A stretch of 19,115 bases of DNA. It comes from Cyclostephanos tholiformis (taxonomy: Eukaryota; Bacillariophyta; Thalassiosirophyceae; Thalassiosirales; Thalassiosiraceae). The stretch's first letter is position 1, and the number at the start of each line of letters is the position of its first letter. Both the position numbers and the translations under genes were made by a program. Shown here one piece after another: positions 1-8,875 of the stretch. A model generated the notes under the pieces. That model searched no databases, had not been told where the DNA came from, and saw only the letters and a program-made list of their open reading frames with translations. Where the stretch lies: the NCBI GenBank assembly GCA_036939975.1, contig JALLPB010000251.1, forward strand, positions 1 to 19,115, read 5' to 3'.

Positions 1-1270
1 TGCGGCGTTGTCATATCGTCGCCGCAGTTCGAATAGGGACCGAGGGGCGCACGATGATGGGGCGGACGTGCCATCGGGGACACCCTCCACCCTCCACCCC
101 CCACCCCCCCAGCGCGTCGACGTGGCCGACGATTACGGCAGTCGAATATCATATCGGGATTCGGTTGGTTGGTTGGTTGTATATATAATATTATCACGGC
201 ACGCACTACATACAATAGGTGTAGGGAGTTGAGGGCCAAAAAAATAATATGGTTCCGCACTACGATCAGACGGACGCGACGGAGATGGGGGGGGGCGCAA
301 TTGCGGTAGTACCTCCTGACGATATGTTGCGATCGTCGCCACGACACGGTTCGACGGGATGCTGCCTGCCGAGGCCGAGAAGCACCTTATAGATTCGTAC
401 GACGCGATATCCCGACGAGCGAGTACGCCCCTCACCGCCCCCGCCCCCACCCCGCCGATGATGCTACCACCGCCGCCCAACGACGATCCATAATGACTCT
501 TTTCACCGACGTGCAAAAATAAAACGCGTGAGGACGATATATTGCCCGAATTTTGGGAGAGGGATATACATCGAGGGAGGCGTTTGAAATGTCACGACAA
601 ACGACCTCGAACTCGAGAGGATGCTGGGTTTGCATTGCTCGATCATCGTCGTCACGTTGCCCGACGATGGGAATGCGAGAGTGGTAGTAACACATGCTGC
701 ATCCGCGTCTGCTGCTGTCGATACCCGGCGAATCTCTACCACGTAGTAAGCTCCGCGATACGGCATAGACGTAATACGAAGCGAACGTCAACTTCTTACA
801 TCGCGGGATCATCGTTCGAATTATAATATGGGAGGGGAGGTCGACGACGGTTTTTGGAACACGATGAAATATACGCCGAGCGCCGCGTCGCGGAGGAGGA
901 GGAGGCTTACATGATCGGAGAGCGTTTTCGAGGGGGCGGCGGTACGCTGGTCGCGATGGGATCGACGATTGCAGACGACGACGACGACGGCGACGACGGG
1001 GGGGGGGGGGGGTTGCGGTGGCGGGAACGAGAGAGACGAATACGACGACGATTAATAACGACGATCAAATACGATGGCATCGGGGGACGATGGGGGGCGT
1101 CGCGCGGGCGGGATCAAAGGGGTGTTGGACGACCGGGCCGTACGACTTTTAGTAGCACTATAATTAATAATTAATAGTGTTTTATTTCATCGTTAGTAAT
1201 TTATTAATACAAATAGTGACTAGCGAAGGGCGACGACGGAAATGGCCATGGTCGGGAAGTTTTTAAGGGG
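1..1270. other. GC-rich region with no supportable gene
   Basis: This stretch is rich in CGACG/CGTCG words, with a (GAC)n tract running into a 15-nt G homopolymer at 998-1012. Every frame on both strands gives only short, arginine-, proline- or glycine-rich open stretches with no recognisable domain, no signal peptide and no convincing splice chain. It may be intergenic DNA or the tail of a gene lying outside the window. I see nothing here that supports a gene. Confidence 0.5.
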
Positions 1271-1383
1271 GAGGGAACTGTAACATGTTACAGTTACACT
1301 GTAACATGTTACGTGTAACTGTAACCTGTTACAGTGTAACTGTAACCTGTAACTGTGTAACTGTAACATGTTACAGTTCCCTC
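1271..1383. repeat. 113-bp foldback repeat with 25-bp terminal inverted repeats
   Basis: The first 25 bases (1271-1295) are the exact reverse complement of the last 25 (1359-1383). Each arm also contains a 20-bp perfect palindrome centred on ACATGT. Between the arms the sequence is built of GTAAC/GTTAC words on both strands, so the whole element can fold into hairpins or a cruciform. I see no target-site duplication and no coding capacity. It ends 86 bp before the PrcB-like start codon. It could be a tiny miniature inverted-repeat element, a palindromic satellite or a protein-binding array. Confidence 0.85.
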
Positions 1384-1468
1384 AACTCCAGTATGATTTT
1401 CGCCTCCAAGATACGATACCCCGACCCAAATTTACAATTTATCATAAATTTTTGTTCATTAATCGCCG

Positions 1469-2170
1469 ATGACAATGAATTGGCTCTCCAAGACGCAACG
1501 GACAGCAGCAGTCGCGCTCTTGCTCATCTCTTTGATCGCCAACATCTCGGTCACGAGCATACCCTTTGAAACCATCGACAAGGGCGTCAATTCGGCGATC
1601 GAGGATCCCCTCACCGAGGTCTACCGAACCGGGGGGGACTTCGCGGCATTCTGGGCGAGGCATACACAGAACGCGTGGGAGCCCCCCCCAGTCCCGATAG
1701 TGGACTTCGCATCGCAGATAGTCATCGCCGTCTTCCGGGGCACGAAATTTTCCGGCGGGTACGCTGTCGAGGTCGTGTCGGTTGATCAAGGGGAAAGCGG
1801 TAGCGCCGATCTAGTTGTTAATTTCCTCACGAGCGATCCTTCCCCCGACGACATGGTATCGCAGGCCCTGACGCAGGCGTATCACATCGTAAATGTTAAT
1901 CATTCGGGAGCCGGGAGGGTGACCTTCGAGGGATCCGGAAAGCCGCCTCCTGCGCGTCCCATAAAATTCATCCTCACTGTCGCGAGGGATTCAAGCAAGG
2001 TTGAGGTTAGATCGAAGATCGAGGCGTTTCCTGCCGTAATGAGCGTGCAGGAGTTGTCGTCGCTTTCTATCATATTCGTGGATTTTGATTCGGAGAAGGT
2101 TAATGTGGACCAGGCACGGAAGATGCTGGAGGGCGTCAATGGAGTAGAGAGCGTAGAACGAGATCGTTGA
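1469..2170 (+). CDS. secreted PrcB-like protein with C-terminal I9-like domain
   Basis: This 233-residue single-exon gene opens with a signal peptide: a short polar start, then a hydrophobic stretch at about residues 13-30. Residues 56-145 match the PrcB C-terminal domain pattern: a Trp-containing helix (FAAFW, 58-62), VDF (78-80), a strand ending in FRG, then FSGGY (94-98), a polar strand and a final YHIVNV strand. PrcB is known from the dentilisin protease complex of Treponema; the family's biochemical role is poorly defined. Residues 164-231 have the strand-helix-strand layout and final GVxSVExD signature of inhibitor I9 or subtilisin propeptide domains, which occlude or chaperone proteases. 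I infer a secreted or endomembrane protease-associated protein. A second ATG lies two codons inside. The PrcB assignment is fairly firm and the I9-like call is weaker. Confidence 0.75.
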   Translation: MTMNWLSKTQRTAAVALLLISLIANISVTSIPFETIDKGVNSAIEDPLTEVYRTGGDFAAFWARHTQNAWEPPPVPIVDFASQIVIAVFRGTKFSGGYAVEVVSVDQGESGSADLVVNFLTSDPSPDDMVSQALTQAYHIVNVNHSGAGRVTFEGSGKPPPARPIKFILTVARDSSKVEVRSKIEAFPAVMSVQELSSLSIIFVDFDSEKVNVDQARKMLEGVNGVESVERDR

Positions 2171-2432
2171 CGTTTCTCATGGTGGGGGCCAAAAAATTCT
2201 TATCGGTCTATTATGAGCGAAGGTGGTGAACCTGAAGGAATGCTGCCTCTTCTTGATAAACGCAGAGACTATAGAAGATCCAAAAAACTGTTTTTAATTC
2301 ATAGAAAATTTAGTAACATGCATCATATAAGCCCACTCCCAAATCGATCTACAGTCTTCACTAGTACTCATCAAATATGATGATGTGAAGTCATCGAACG
2401 CAGGGAGTTGGATTGGAAGAATAACATCAACT

Positions 2433-3041
2433 CTAGTGCTTGAGCCCGAACATGAATCCCAATCCGAATCCACTGGCATCCGGAATTTTGTAAGTTATAC
2501 TACTCATAACTTTTTTCAGATGTGTGCGTACATCCTGCAAAGTTGATAATCGAGAGGGATTAAAGAACGAAGCAGAGGAATGAAAGAAAAATAAGACGAA
2601 CCAATTTCAATAAAATCTATCACCACGGTCATTCAATCCTTGACAATGAATATAAACTAACCTGTTCCGTTATTTTCCCATCGTCATCCTTTTATTGTTT
2701 CGATGAAAATAATTGACTTAGTCAAAATGTAATCGCACATAATGAAAAAAAATAACACAATTCGACAAAAACGAACTCACCGTATCCAGAGCATCAACGG
2801 CGCTCTTCTCCATCTTCTTCCAATCCACGATAACAAATCCACTGTAAACCATTCCTTGTAACGCGATAAATCCCAAGCCAGCGACGAATGCGATGCTCTT
2901 ACCCACCCGTTTCGCAGTTATGGCAGAAAAGTAACCCATGAGAGATGAGATGGTTAGCTTTGAGACAAAAGGTTTGTACGGGGCGAGGACGGAGTCGAAA
3001 TTGTCTCCGTCATCGTTCGTCGGGGCATATGGATCCGGCAT
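2433..3041 (-). CDS. FUN14-family membrane protein (three exons)
   Basis: Exons on the minus strand are 3041-2781, 2688-2662 and 2534-2433 (129 residues), separated by introns of 92 and 127 nt with GTGAGT and GTTAGT donors and AG acceptors. FUN14 proteins are small membrane proteins of mitochondria or plastids; the animal member FUNDC1 is a mitophagy receptor. Family features seen are a Gly/Ser-rich first helix followed by KRVGKS, a second hydrophobic helix (IAFVAGLGFIALQGMVYSG) followed by VDWKK, and a C-terminal GFGLGFMFGLK that continues the family's usual Pro-x-x-x-GF ending. The middle exon is only 27 nt and completes an EF-hand-like acidic loop. The start ATG gives a complete domain but no clear targeting sequence. 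An N-terminal extension may exist upstream, see the finding at 3042-3210. LIR motifs were not identified. Confidence 0.82.
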
Positions 3042-3657
3042 ACTGGCTGCTGGGTTTGGGAAGAAGAAACAGGAGAATGTTTGGGGGGGGCTTAGTATCT
3101 ACGAGATCTAATTCAATTGAGCTATCTTTATTATTATGTCGACCATAACCAAAATCTCGAGTTGTTACGCCAAATTTTTTAAATGTCTTATTTTTTATAT
3201 TACGCAACACCCGACCATACCTATTCCCAAAAAAAACAAATTTCTGTGTTTTTTTGTGTAATAGATTTTTTTGTTTGAAATGAAATCAGAAATTATAATT
3301 GGACGCGAGTAGAAAAATCATGTCAATTGATTTGAAGCTTGTATTTATGTAGTAGTTACGCGAGAAGAGTTCCTTAGCACATTTCCCCCTCCACAGACTT
3401 AGCGAAAGTACGATCGAGTATGTGATATGAAGTACAATAGTATGGTAACTGTTTGCAAAACAAAATAAAACTTCTTTGGCAAGCAGACACTTAAAACATG
3501 AACAAAAGACAATTGAGGGGCAGTTGTTGGAACACTTCTGGATGCAATCTGCTCATCAAACAAAATTATCTACGGTATTTCATCATTAGCTGCTATTACT
3601 AGTTATTTACTAAGCTTAAAACATGATTATATCACCGCTATGGTACAAGGCAAAACT
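3042..3657. other. intergenic region between FUN14 gene and TULIP-PqiA gene
   Basis: This 616-bp stretch lies upstream of the FUN14 start and downstream of the TULIP-PqiA stop, both genes being on the minus strand. It is AT-rich, with A and T runs near 3220-3275. The part next to the FUN14 gene holds an 8-nt G run (3083-3090) and a pyrimidine tract ending in AG on the minus strand, which could belong to an upstream exon or intron. No RNA gene or terminator structure was recognised. Confidence 0.45.
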
Positions 3658-6600
3658 TCAAATGACGGAAACAATCTTTCTCCACTCCGACCAAAACTCA
3701 TTTGAGGTGTGGGTGTCTTCGGTTTCAACAACATCTTCAAATTCAAGGTCATACTCGCTGTTTGGTCCAAAGCTAACCTCCTCAAACATGAATCTTCCTA
3801 GTCTCGGCCTTTGTCGAAGCCGTGATATAAAGGTATGGGCAAGAACACACTCTCGCACAGTTTTGTTTTCGATCTCGGTAGCATCTGGACGATCCTCACG
3901 TTCTATTCTTTCCCAGAGGGCGTGGTGGGCAAATCGATGCAAGCTTGATATCAGAATTGAATTGAGAATCACACCAATTATTAACACCGTCGCACTACCA
4001 TCAACACTCGATTTAACATCAAAGCAATAATGCATGTCATTATCCCCAGTACCACCTGACCAGCCAGATAGAATCTGGTTGAGAAGGCTGCAATGCTCTC
4101 CAACCATCGAATCTGCGAAAGGAGATATCTCAAGTAGTGATGCACTTAATAGGAAAGAATTGTTTAACTTGTTAGAGTGCATTGCGGTGAAGGATGTGAG
4201 CTGTACAACAAAAAATAGACTCACACGATGGCAATTACAAATACTTCGATTGCGCTCCATGCATTTGTTACTTCAACAACCAAAAAGACCTTTTCCTGTC
4301 GCTCCAACGTCATCGGAGCGAGGAATAGAACCGCCATGGATATGAGGCACACGATCGGCATGACTAGGGCGAAAAAGAAATATGACGTCTGGATCCACAA
4401 AATTCCAAAGCTGGATTGATCCTGCACACTGTGAGGAATGTGTTCACCAATGGTTATTAACGAATATGACCTGATCCTATCAACACCGAGAGCAGTGCCT
4501 GCTGCGCCATTGAAAGTGAAGTGGAAGCTTTTTTGGAAAACTCCGACAAGAATCAATAAGAAAGTTAACAATAACGCCGCCAGCATAGCTCTCCGGAAGC
4601 GTTTGGTTAGTCTCACAAGCCCTCTTCCGCGTTTATCATCAAAAACGTGTCTCGACAATGACTCTTTTCTACCGCTGTAAACTGGAATAGATGGGATCAT
4701 TGTTTTTCTATGAAGAAATAGCACGCCATGACCGCTGATGAGGGAGACGATAGTGGCGAACAGGAAGCTGTAGAAACCATACTTTGGAGTGACATACACA
4801 TTCAATGCCCCAACTCCTTCGAATTCGAGGTTATAACGGAATGCTATCATCATCAATACCAAGACATAAGCATCAATTAGTGAGAACTTTCCCAATGCGT
4901 CCAGCAAGTATAGAATCTTTTCTCGCATGACAGGAGACAATCTTTGGGTTGATGTAACCCACGACGCAACCATGAGAACAATTTTTGCGTAAGGCCATAT
5001 GCCCGAACAGAATGCTATCAGCAGCATTAGCATATACACCCCTGCTTTGGCCATTTCTCTTAGTGTGGATCCCAGAGAAAAGGCATATATATTGATGACA
5101 GGGGTGAGTTTGCTTCCGTCCGCTCGCGTTAGTAGCAGGTCTACCGAAGCGCCTACGGTAATGTTACTTGACAGAAATAACATAAATGTAAAGGCGAGGA
5201 CTGCAGGGACGCCGAACTTCAGTCCAGGGTGAATTGATGGATGGTACATTAGTGAGGTCGAGCTCGTTAAGGGGAATTTACGAAAGGGAGTTTCAACCTC
5301 GAGAATTTCGTCCATTTCATCGTGGTTATCCAATAATGGTTCATTCAGTCTGAGCATGTAACGGGTGTGTGAGAGAAAACATTCGGCAAAGCAAGAATGT
5401 AATCTGGAATGACATTTCTCACCTTTGCTGCTCGTTTGATTGGACACTGTCTTCACCTATTGCAATCCCTTCATTAACATCCTCCGCTTCGCTATGTGCA
5501 GCAGTTTCATGTTGAACATCTTTTTTGTCTTCACGCAAAAACAACCAAGCATTGAATGTGATGAAAACTAGAATTATCAAAAAGGTCCATAACCCAGCGG
5601 CTCCGGTAGAACCCGCAATATCAATACTCCGACGAGGGTTCGCGGGGGTATCGCAGACATTTGATGCTTCATTTAGTTGCATCAGAAACATGTCGCCTAA
5701 CGCTCTTTGCATAAGATTCGCACCATTGGCCATCAAAGCGGAAATAGCAGTCGCCAATTCGCTCGAATCTACAGTTTTGTAAGTGAATGAACGAGGACCA
5801 ATGTTCTCGCCGCTCAGACTGACATCCATCTTAACCTCAAGCATATCTACGCTAGCGTTGAACCCATAGAAGTTGAAATTTGTGACTGGAACCGTCATAC
5901 ATTGAGGATGTGCCAAGAGGTCTGCGATGGAGAGCAGAGGCAAATAATTCATGTCGAAGCGCAGCTCGGTGCCGCCCAGCAGTCTTAAATTCTGCACGTC
6001 AATTCGACAGTTCATGTTACCTAAGTTGCCTAGCTTCGAGTGTACCAGATTCATTCCGAGAGAGAAGGATGTCGTTTTGGTTTTGTTGCATTCACGATCT
6101 GCGGAAGCACACGTTCCATAATCCAGAATATTCGTCATGTGGTAGTGGTCGATCTCGGGTTCGAGGAGTTTCAAATCGTACACGGAGTCCAGGTTCTCCA
6201 CGTGCAAGTCGTACATCACAATACCTAGTTCTCCGATGCTAAAGTTGAAGAAATGTCCTTCGCCCAATTTTTTTTCGTCGGCGACTTTATTTACACATCT
6301 GATAAATTCGTTTACAACCCCGATTGTATCGTCGTTATTAATAAGCTCGTTGAGTAACATGATGACTTTGTTGCTGTCGAATTTTAGGGAGCGTTCGGGC
6401 TTGTTTTTTGGGATGTCAACATTGACGCAGTGCATTGGCATCATTTTCGTTTCATCGATGAGACTCTCCATGCCGTTGTTTATGATATTCCTCAAAGGGA
6501 CTTGAACTATTCTTGAGAATGCCTCTGTCGTAGTCTCGGGGTACTCGGACAGAAACAGCTGAATCACTGTATTGATTAGATCATCGATGTTGTCTTCAAG

Positions 6601-8437
6601 ACTTATCGTGTAAAACGACGCAGGAGGAACCGGCGAAACATGGATGGCATCTAGAGTCAGTCGTGCCTGCAAGTCAAGAACGGAGGCCGATTTGAGCGCT
6701 TCGAGGACGCAATTCAGTGGGTTGCGATTGTTCTCGAACATTGTGTACGATCCATAGATGAAACTTCCAACCGATAGCTTGCCGAATACGTCCTCATCGA
6801 GCTCCCAGGATGAACGACTCTTGAAGTTCACGGCCGATGTGTTGAAATGCAACTCGAAAGTTTCGCGTAGCGTATCCCCCTCGAATGCCGATCCATTCGC
6901 GGGTCTCACTTCGAGTTCTATCAACATGGTAAAGTTGAACCCATCGTCGGATGCGATAGAAGAGGACAACGTGTTTCGATCGGATGGATAGAACAACGAT
7001 AATTCGGTGAAATTGTTTATCCCGGACACCTTCAAATTCCTCGCGGTCAAAATAATTTCCCCGTAATGAGGAATCATGATGGTGCGATTATGATGAAAGT
7101 TCAGGAATTTTTCGGGTATGGGAATATCCAACATCGCGACATCCACGCTTTTCATAAGAGAATCGACCATTCCGTTGAGACCCTTGAAGAAGAAACCGCA
7201 ATCCTCGCAATCATTTCCCGCGGTTGATGAATCCCAAGTGCTCAGTTTCCGGAAAAATTTGAGTATGATGCCCTCATTCAAGTGACCGGAAACGAAGTCG
7301 TTGATACCCAGAAGGATGCGCTTCAGAAATGGCATGTCCTTGTCCCAGGTAACACCGCCGTTGGCCATCGTGATGGATTGACCGATCATCCGTTCATATG
7401 ACCTTCGCGTCGCATACCCATCAGATTCGGGAGGCACTCCCTCCCCGAGTCCCCCCCCCCCTGTGATCGATTCGACGAGGGGAGATGAAGCGGTGCAGTT
7501 GTCATTCGGGATCAACCCGTCGACGTATATCCTCGCGGCCTGTAATCCCATGTCCATGATCGATTCGCCCCGTTTCTTGATCAACGGGCATATATTCTCG
7601 TTCACGGCCCTCGTCATCATGGCCGATATCGCGCCGGAGAATAAACCGATCAGGTGTGACGATATCGATCCCGAGAAGACGACGTCGCTAACTTCGAGGT
7701 TCGGTTCGCACGCGGATACGATCGCCATCGTCGGGAAGGGCAGGGAGGAGGATGAGGACGAGGACGAGGACGAGGACGACGTGGCGTTGTCGTCGCACCC
7801 ATCGCGCATCGGTCCGGAGGCGACGTCCACCCTTAGATGCAGAGATGGCGCATCGTCGTCGTCGTCGTCGTTTGGACTTCTCCCCCCCCCCCCCCCCCCC
7901 CCCACGACGTGTGCTCTTCCGATCTCCCGAACCCCACATCCCGCCCAAATCGTATTTCCCCGCGCAAGTCGCGGACATCCCCCCGACATCCAACGACAGG
8001 GATGGATCATCGAACGATGACGACGAGCCACCCGCCTCGGACGGAGGCGAGGGGGAGGAGGAGGAGGAGGAGGAGGAGGAGGAGGAGGAATACGACGATT
8101 TCATCGACGACACGCGGAAGTTGGTACAGACCACGTCGTTCACGGATATGGTGAGCAATTCGGCGGTATAACTCTCGTCGGGGAGTGCGACCTTCGAATG
8201 CCACAGCCAGCATACCAATGCCCCATATCGGCTCCCTCCACCCGCGCCGTCACAATCGGGGGGGGGGGGAGGCTGCGGCGGGGCCGCCGGACCGCCGCGA
8301 ACGATGGAAGATGATGGGAGGAGGGGGGGGGGGGACGAGGTGGAGGTGGAATGGGCGCGTTGGGGGAACAGCGACGCGAGCAGTACCGCGACCACGACCC
8401 AACGAGGATGCCACCTGGACGGAATTGGCATATTCAT
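3658..8437 (-). CDS. TULIP (BPI/LBP-like) lipid-binding region fused to PqiA/LetA-like membrane domain; frame broken by adapter
   Basis: Exons are 8437-5423 (interrupted by the artefact at 7882-7925), 5349-4225 and 4144-3658. The introns are 73 and 80 nt with GTGAGA and GTGAGT donors. The product is about 1,530 residues. It starts with a signal peptide (WVVVAVLLASLFPQRAHS). A long luminal region follows with BPI/LBP-type features: amphipathic strand pairs, CEPNLEV, then a helix ending in NENICPLI. A membrane anchor lies near residue 935 (WTFLIILVFITFNAWLF). After an acidic cytosolic linker come eight hydrophobic helices arranged as two four-helix PqiA repeats, with GIWPYAKIVLMV and GKFSLIDAYVLVLMMIAF in the first and NAWSAIEVFVIAIV in the second. 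A C-terminal tail of about 110 residues follows. PqiA/LetA proteins pass lipids to periplasmic MCE partners, and TULIP folds bind lipids. I infer an endomembrane lipid-transfer protein. The Cys4 zinc ribbons of bacterial PqiA are absent. Poly-Ser and poly-Asp tracts flank the artefact. Confidence 0.8.
7882..7925. other. sequencing-adapter artefact: 22-nt C run plus Illumina TruSeq adapter
   Basis: Positions 7906-7925 read GACGTGTGCTCTTCCGATCT, identical to the 3' end of the Illumina TruSeq index-side adapter. The reverse complement begins AGATCGGAAGAGC. It is joined through AC to 22 consecutive C, which on the other strand is adapter followed by poly-G, the pattern of a read running off its insert on two-colour chemistry. 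It lies inside the TULIP gene and separates two reading frames that each carry part of the protein. It is not biological sequence. Confidence 0.97.
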
Positions 8438-8875
8438 ATTCTGCGCATTCCAGGGGAGATGTAATAAATAATTGGAGATGGCGAGGCTATTCAACAACAT
8501 TCAACGGGAGTTGATTCGGAATATTGATGGTGGGATTAAAAAATAATAGTAATACTCTCACCCAAAAGACACAAAAGATACCATGTGTGATGAATGCCTA
8601 TTGTACCATATGATATTATTATTATTCTATCTTTTTCCTAAACTGGGGTACTACAGTAGGTAGACTGGTGTATTAGATACCTCCTCATGCACATCATAAA
8701 CAAATTTCTGCATGATTGAAAACATGGTCGAATTCAACGAACTTGTCGTTACCACGAGCTGCGCACCCACGTTTCTCTGCATCGTCCGGGATGCATATTT
8801 CGTGAACTCCATTCACTCCACACCCGTCGCTGCGTCAAACACGTCGGAAGCAATCCCTCTCTGCCCAACCTCAAA
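8438..8875. other. divergent intergenic region (possible shared promoter)
   Basis: This 438-bp stretch separates the start codons of two divergently transcribed genes, TULIP-PqiA on the minus strand and the coiled-coil/Tudor gene on the plus strand, so it must hold both promoters. It is AT-rich around 8540-8710 (ATTATT runs) and becomes more mixed towards 8876. No defined promoter element or RNA gene could be recognised. Confidence 0.45.

Noticed and set aside
998..1012. G-quadruplex or regulatory G run
   Set aside because: Homopolymer G runs occur throughout this window, including in introns, and may be partly sequencing artefacts. Nothing ties this one to a function.
1271..1383. CRISPR-like array
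   Set aside because: There are no unique spacers of regular length; the repeats are palindromic words in both orientations and the host looks eukaryotic.
4201..4226. A 26-nt intron at the last junction of the TULIP-PqiA gene
   Set aside because: It keeps frame but is too short and leaves extra residues. The 80-nt intron 4145-4224 uses a GTGAGT donor and gives the family-like VFVIAIVASLLEISPFA.
7688..7881. Continuation of the signal-peptide frame left of the adapter to a stop at 7688
   Set aside because: It gives Arg-rich and Leu/Val simple repeats, while the other frame gives recognisable TULIP sequence. It is a frameshift product of the artefact.
7926..8031. Start codon at 8031 for the large TULIP gene
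   Set aside because: The frame from 8031 passes through the adapter and the poly-C run, and upstream the other frame carries the credible signal peptide and strands. The real start is near 8437.
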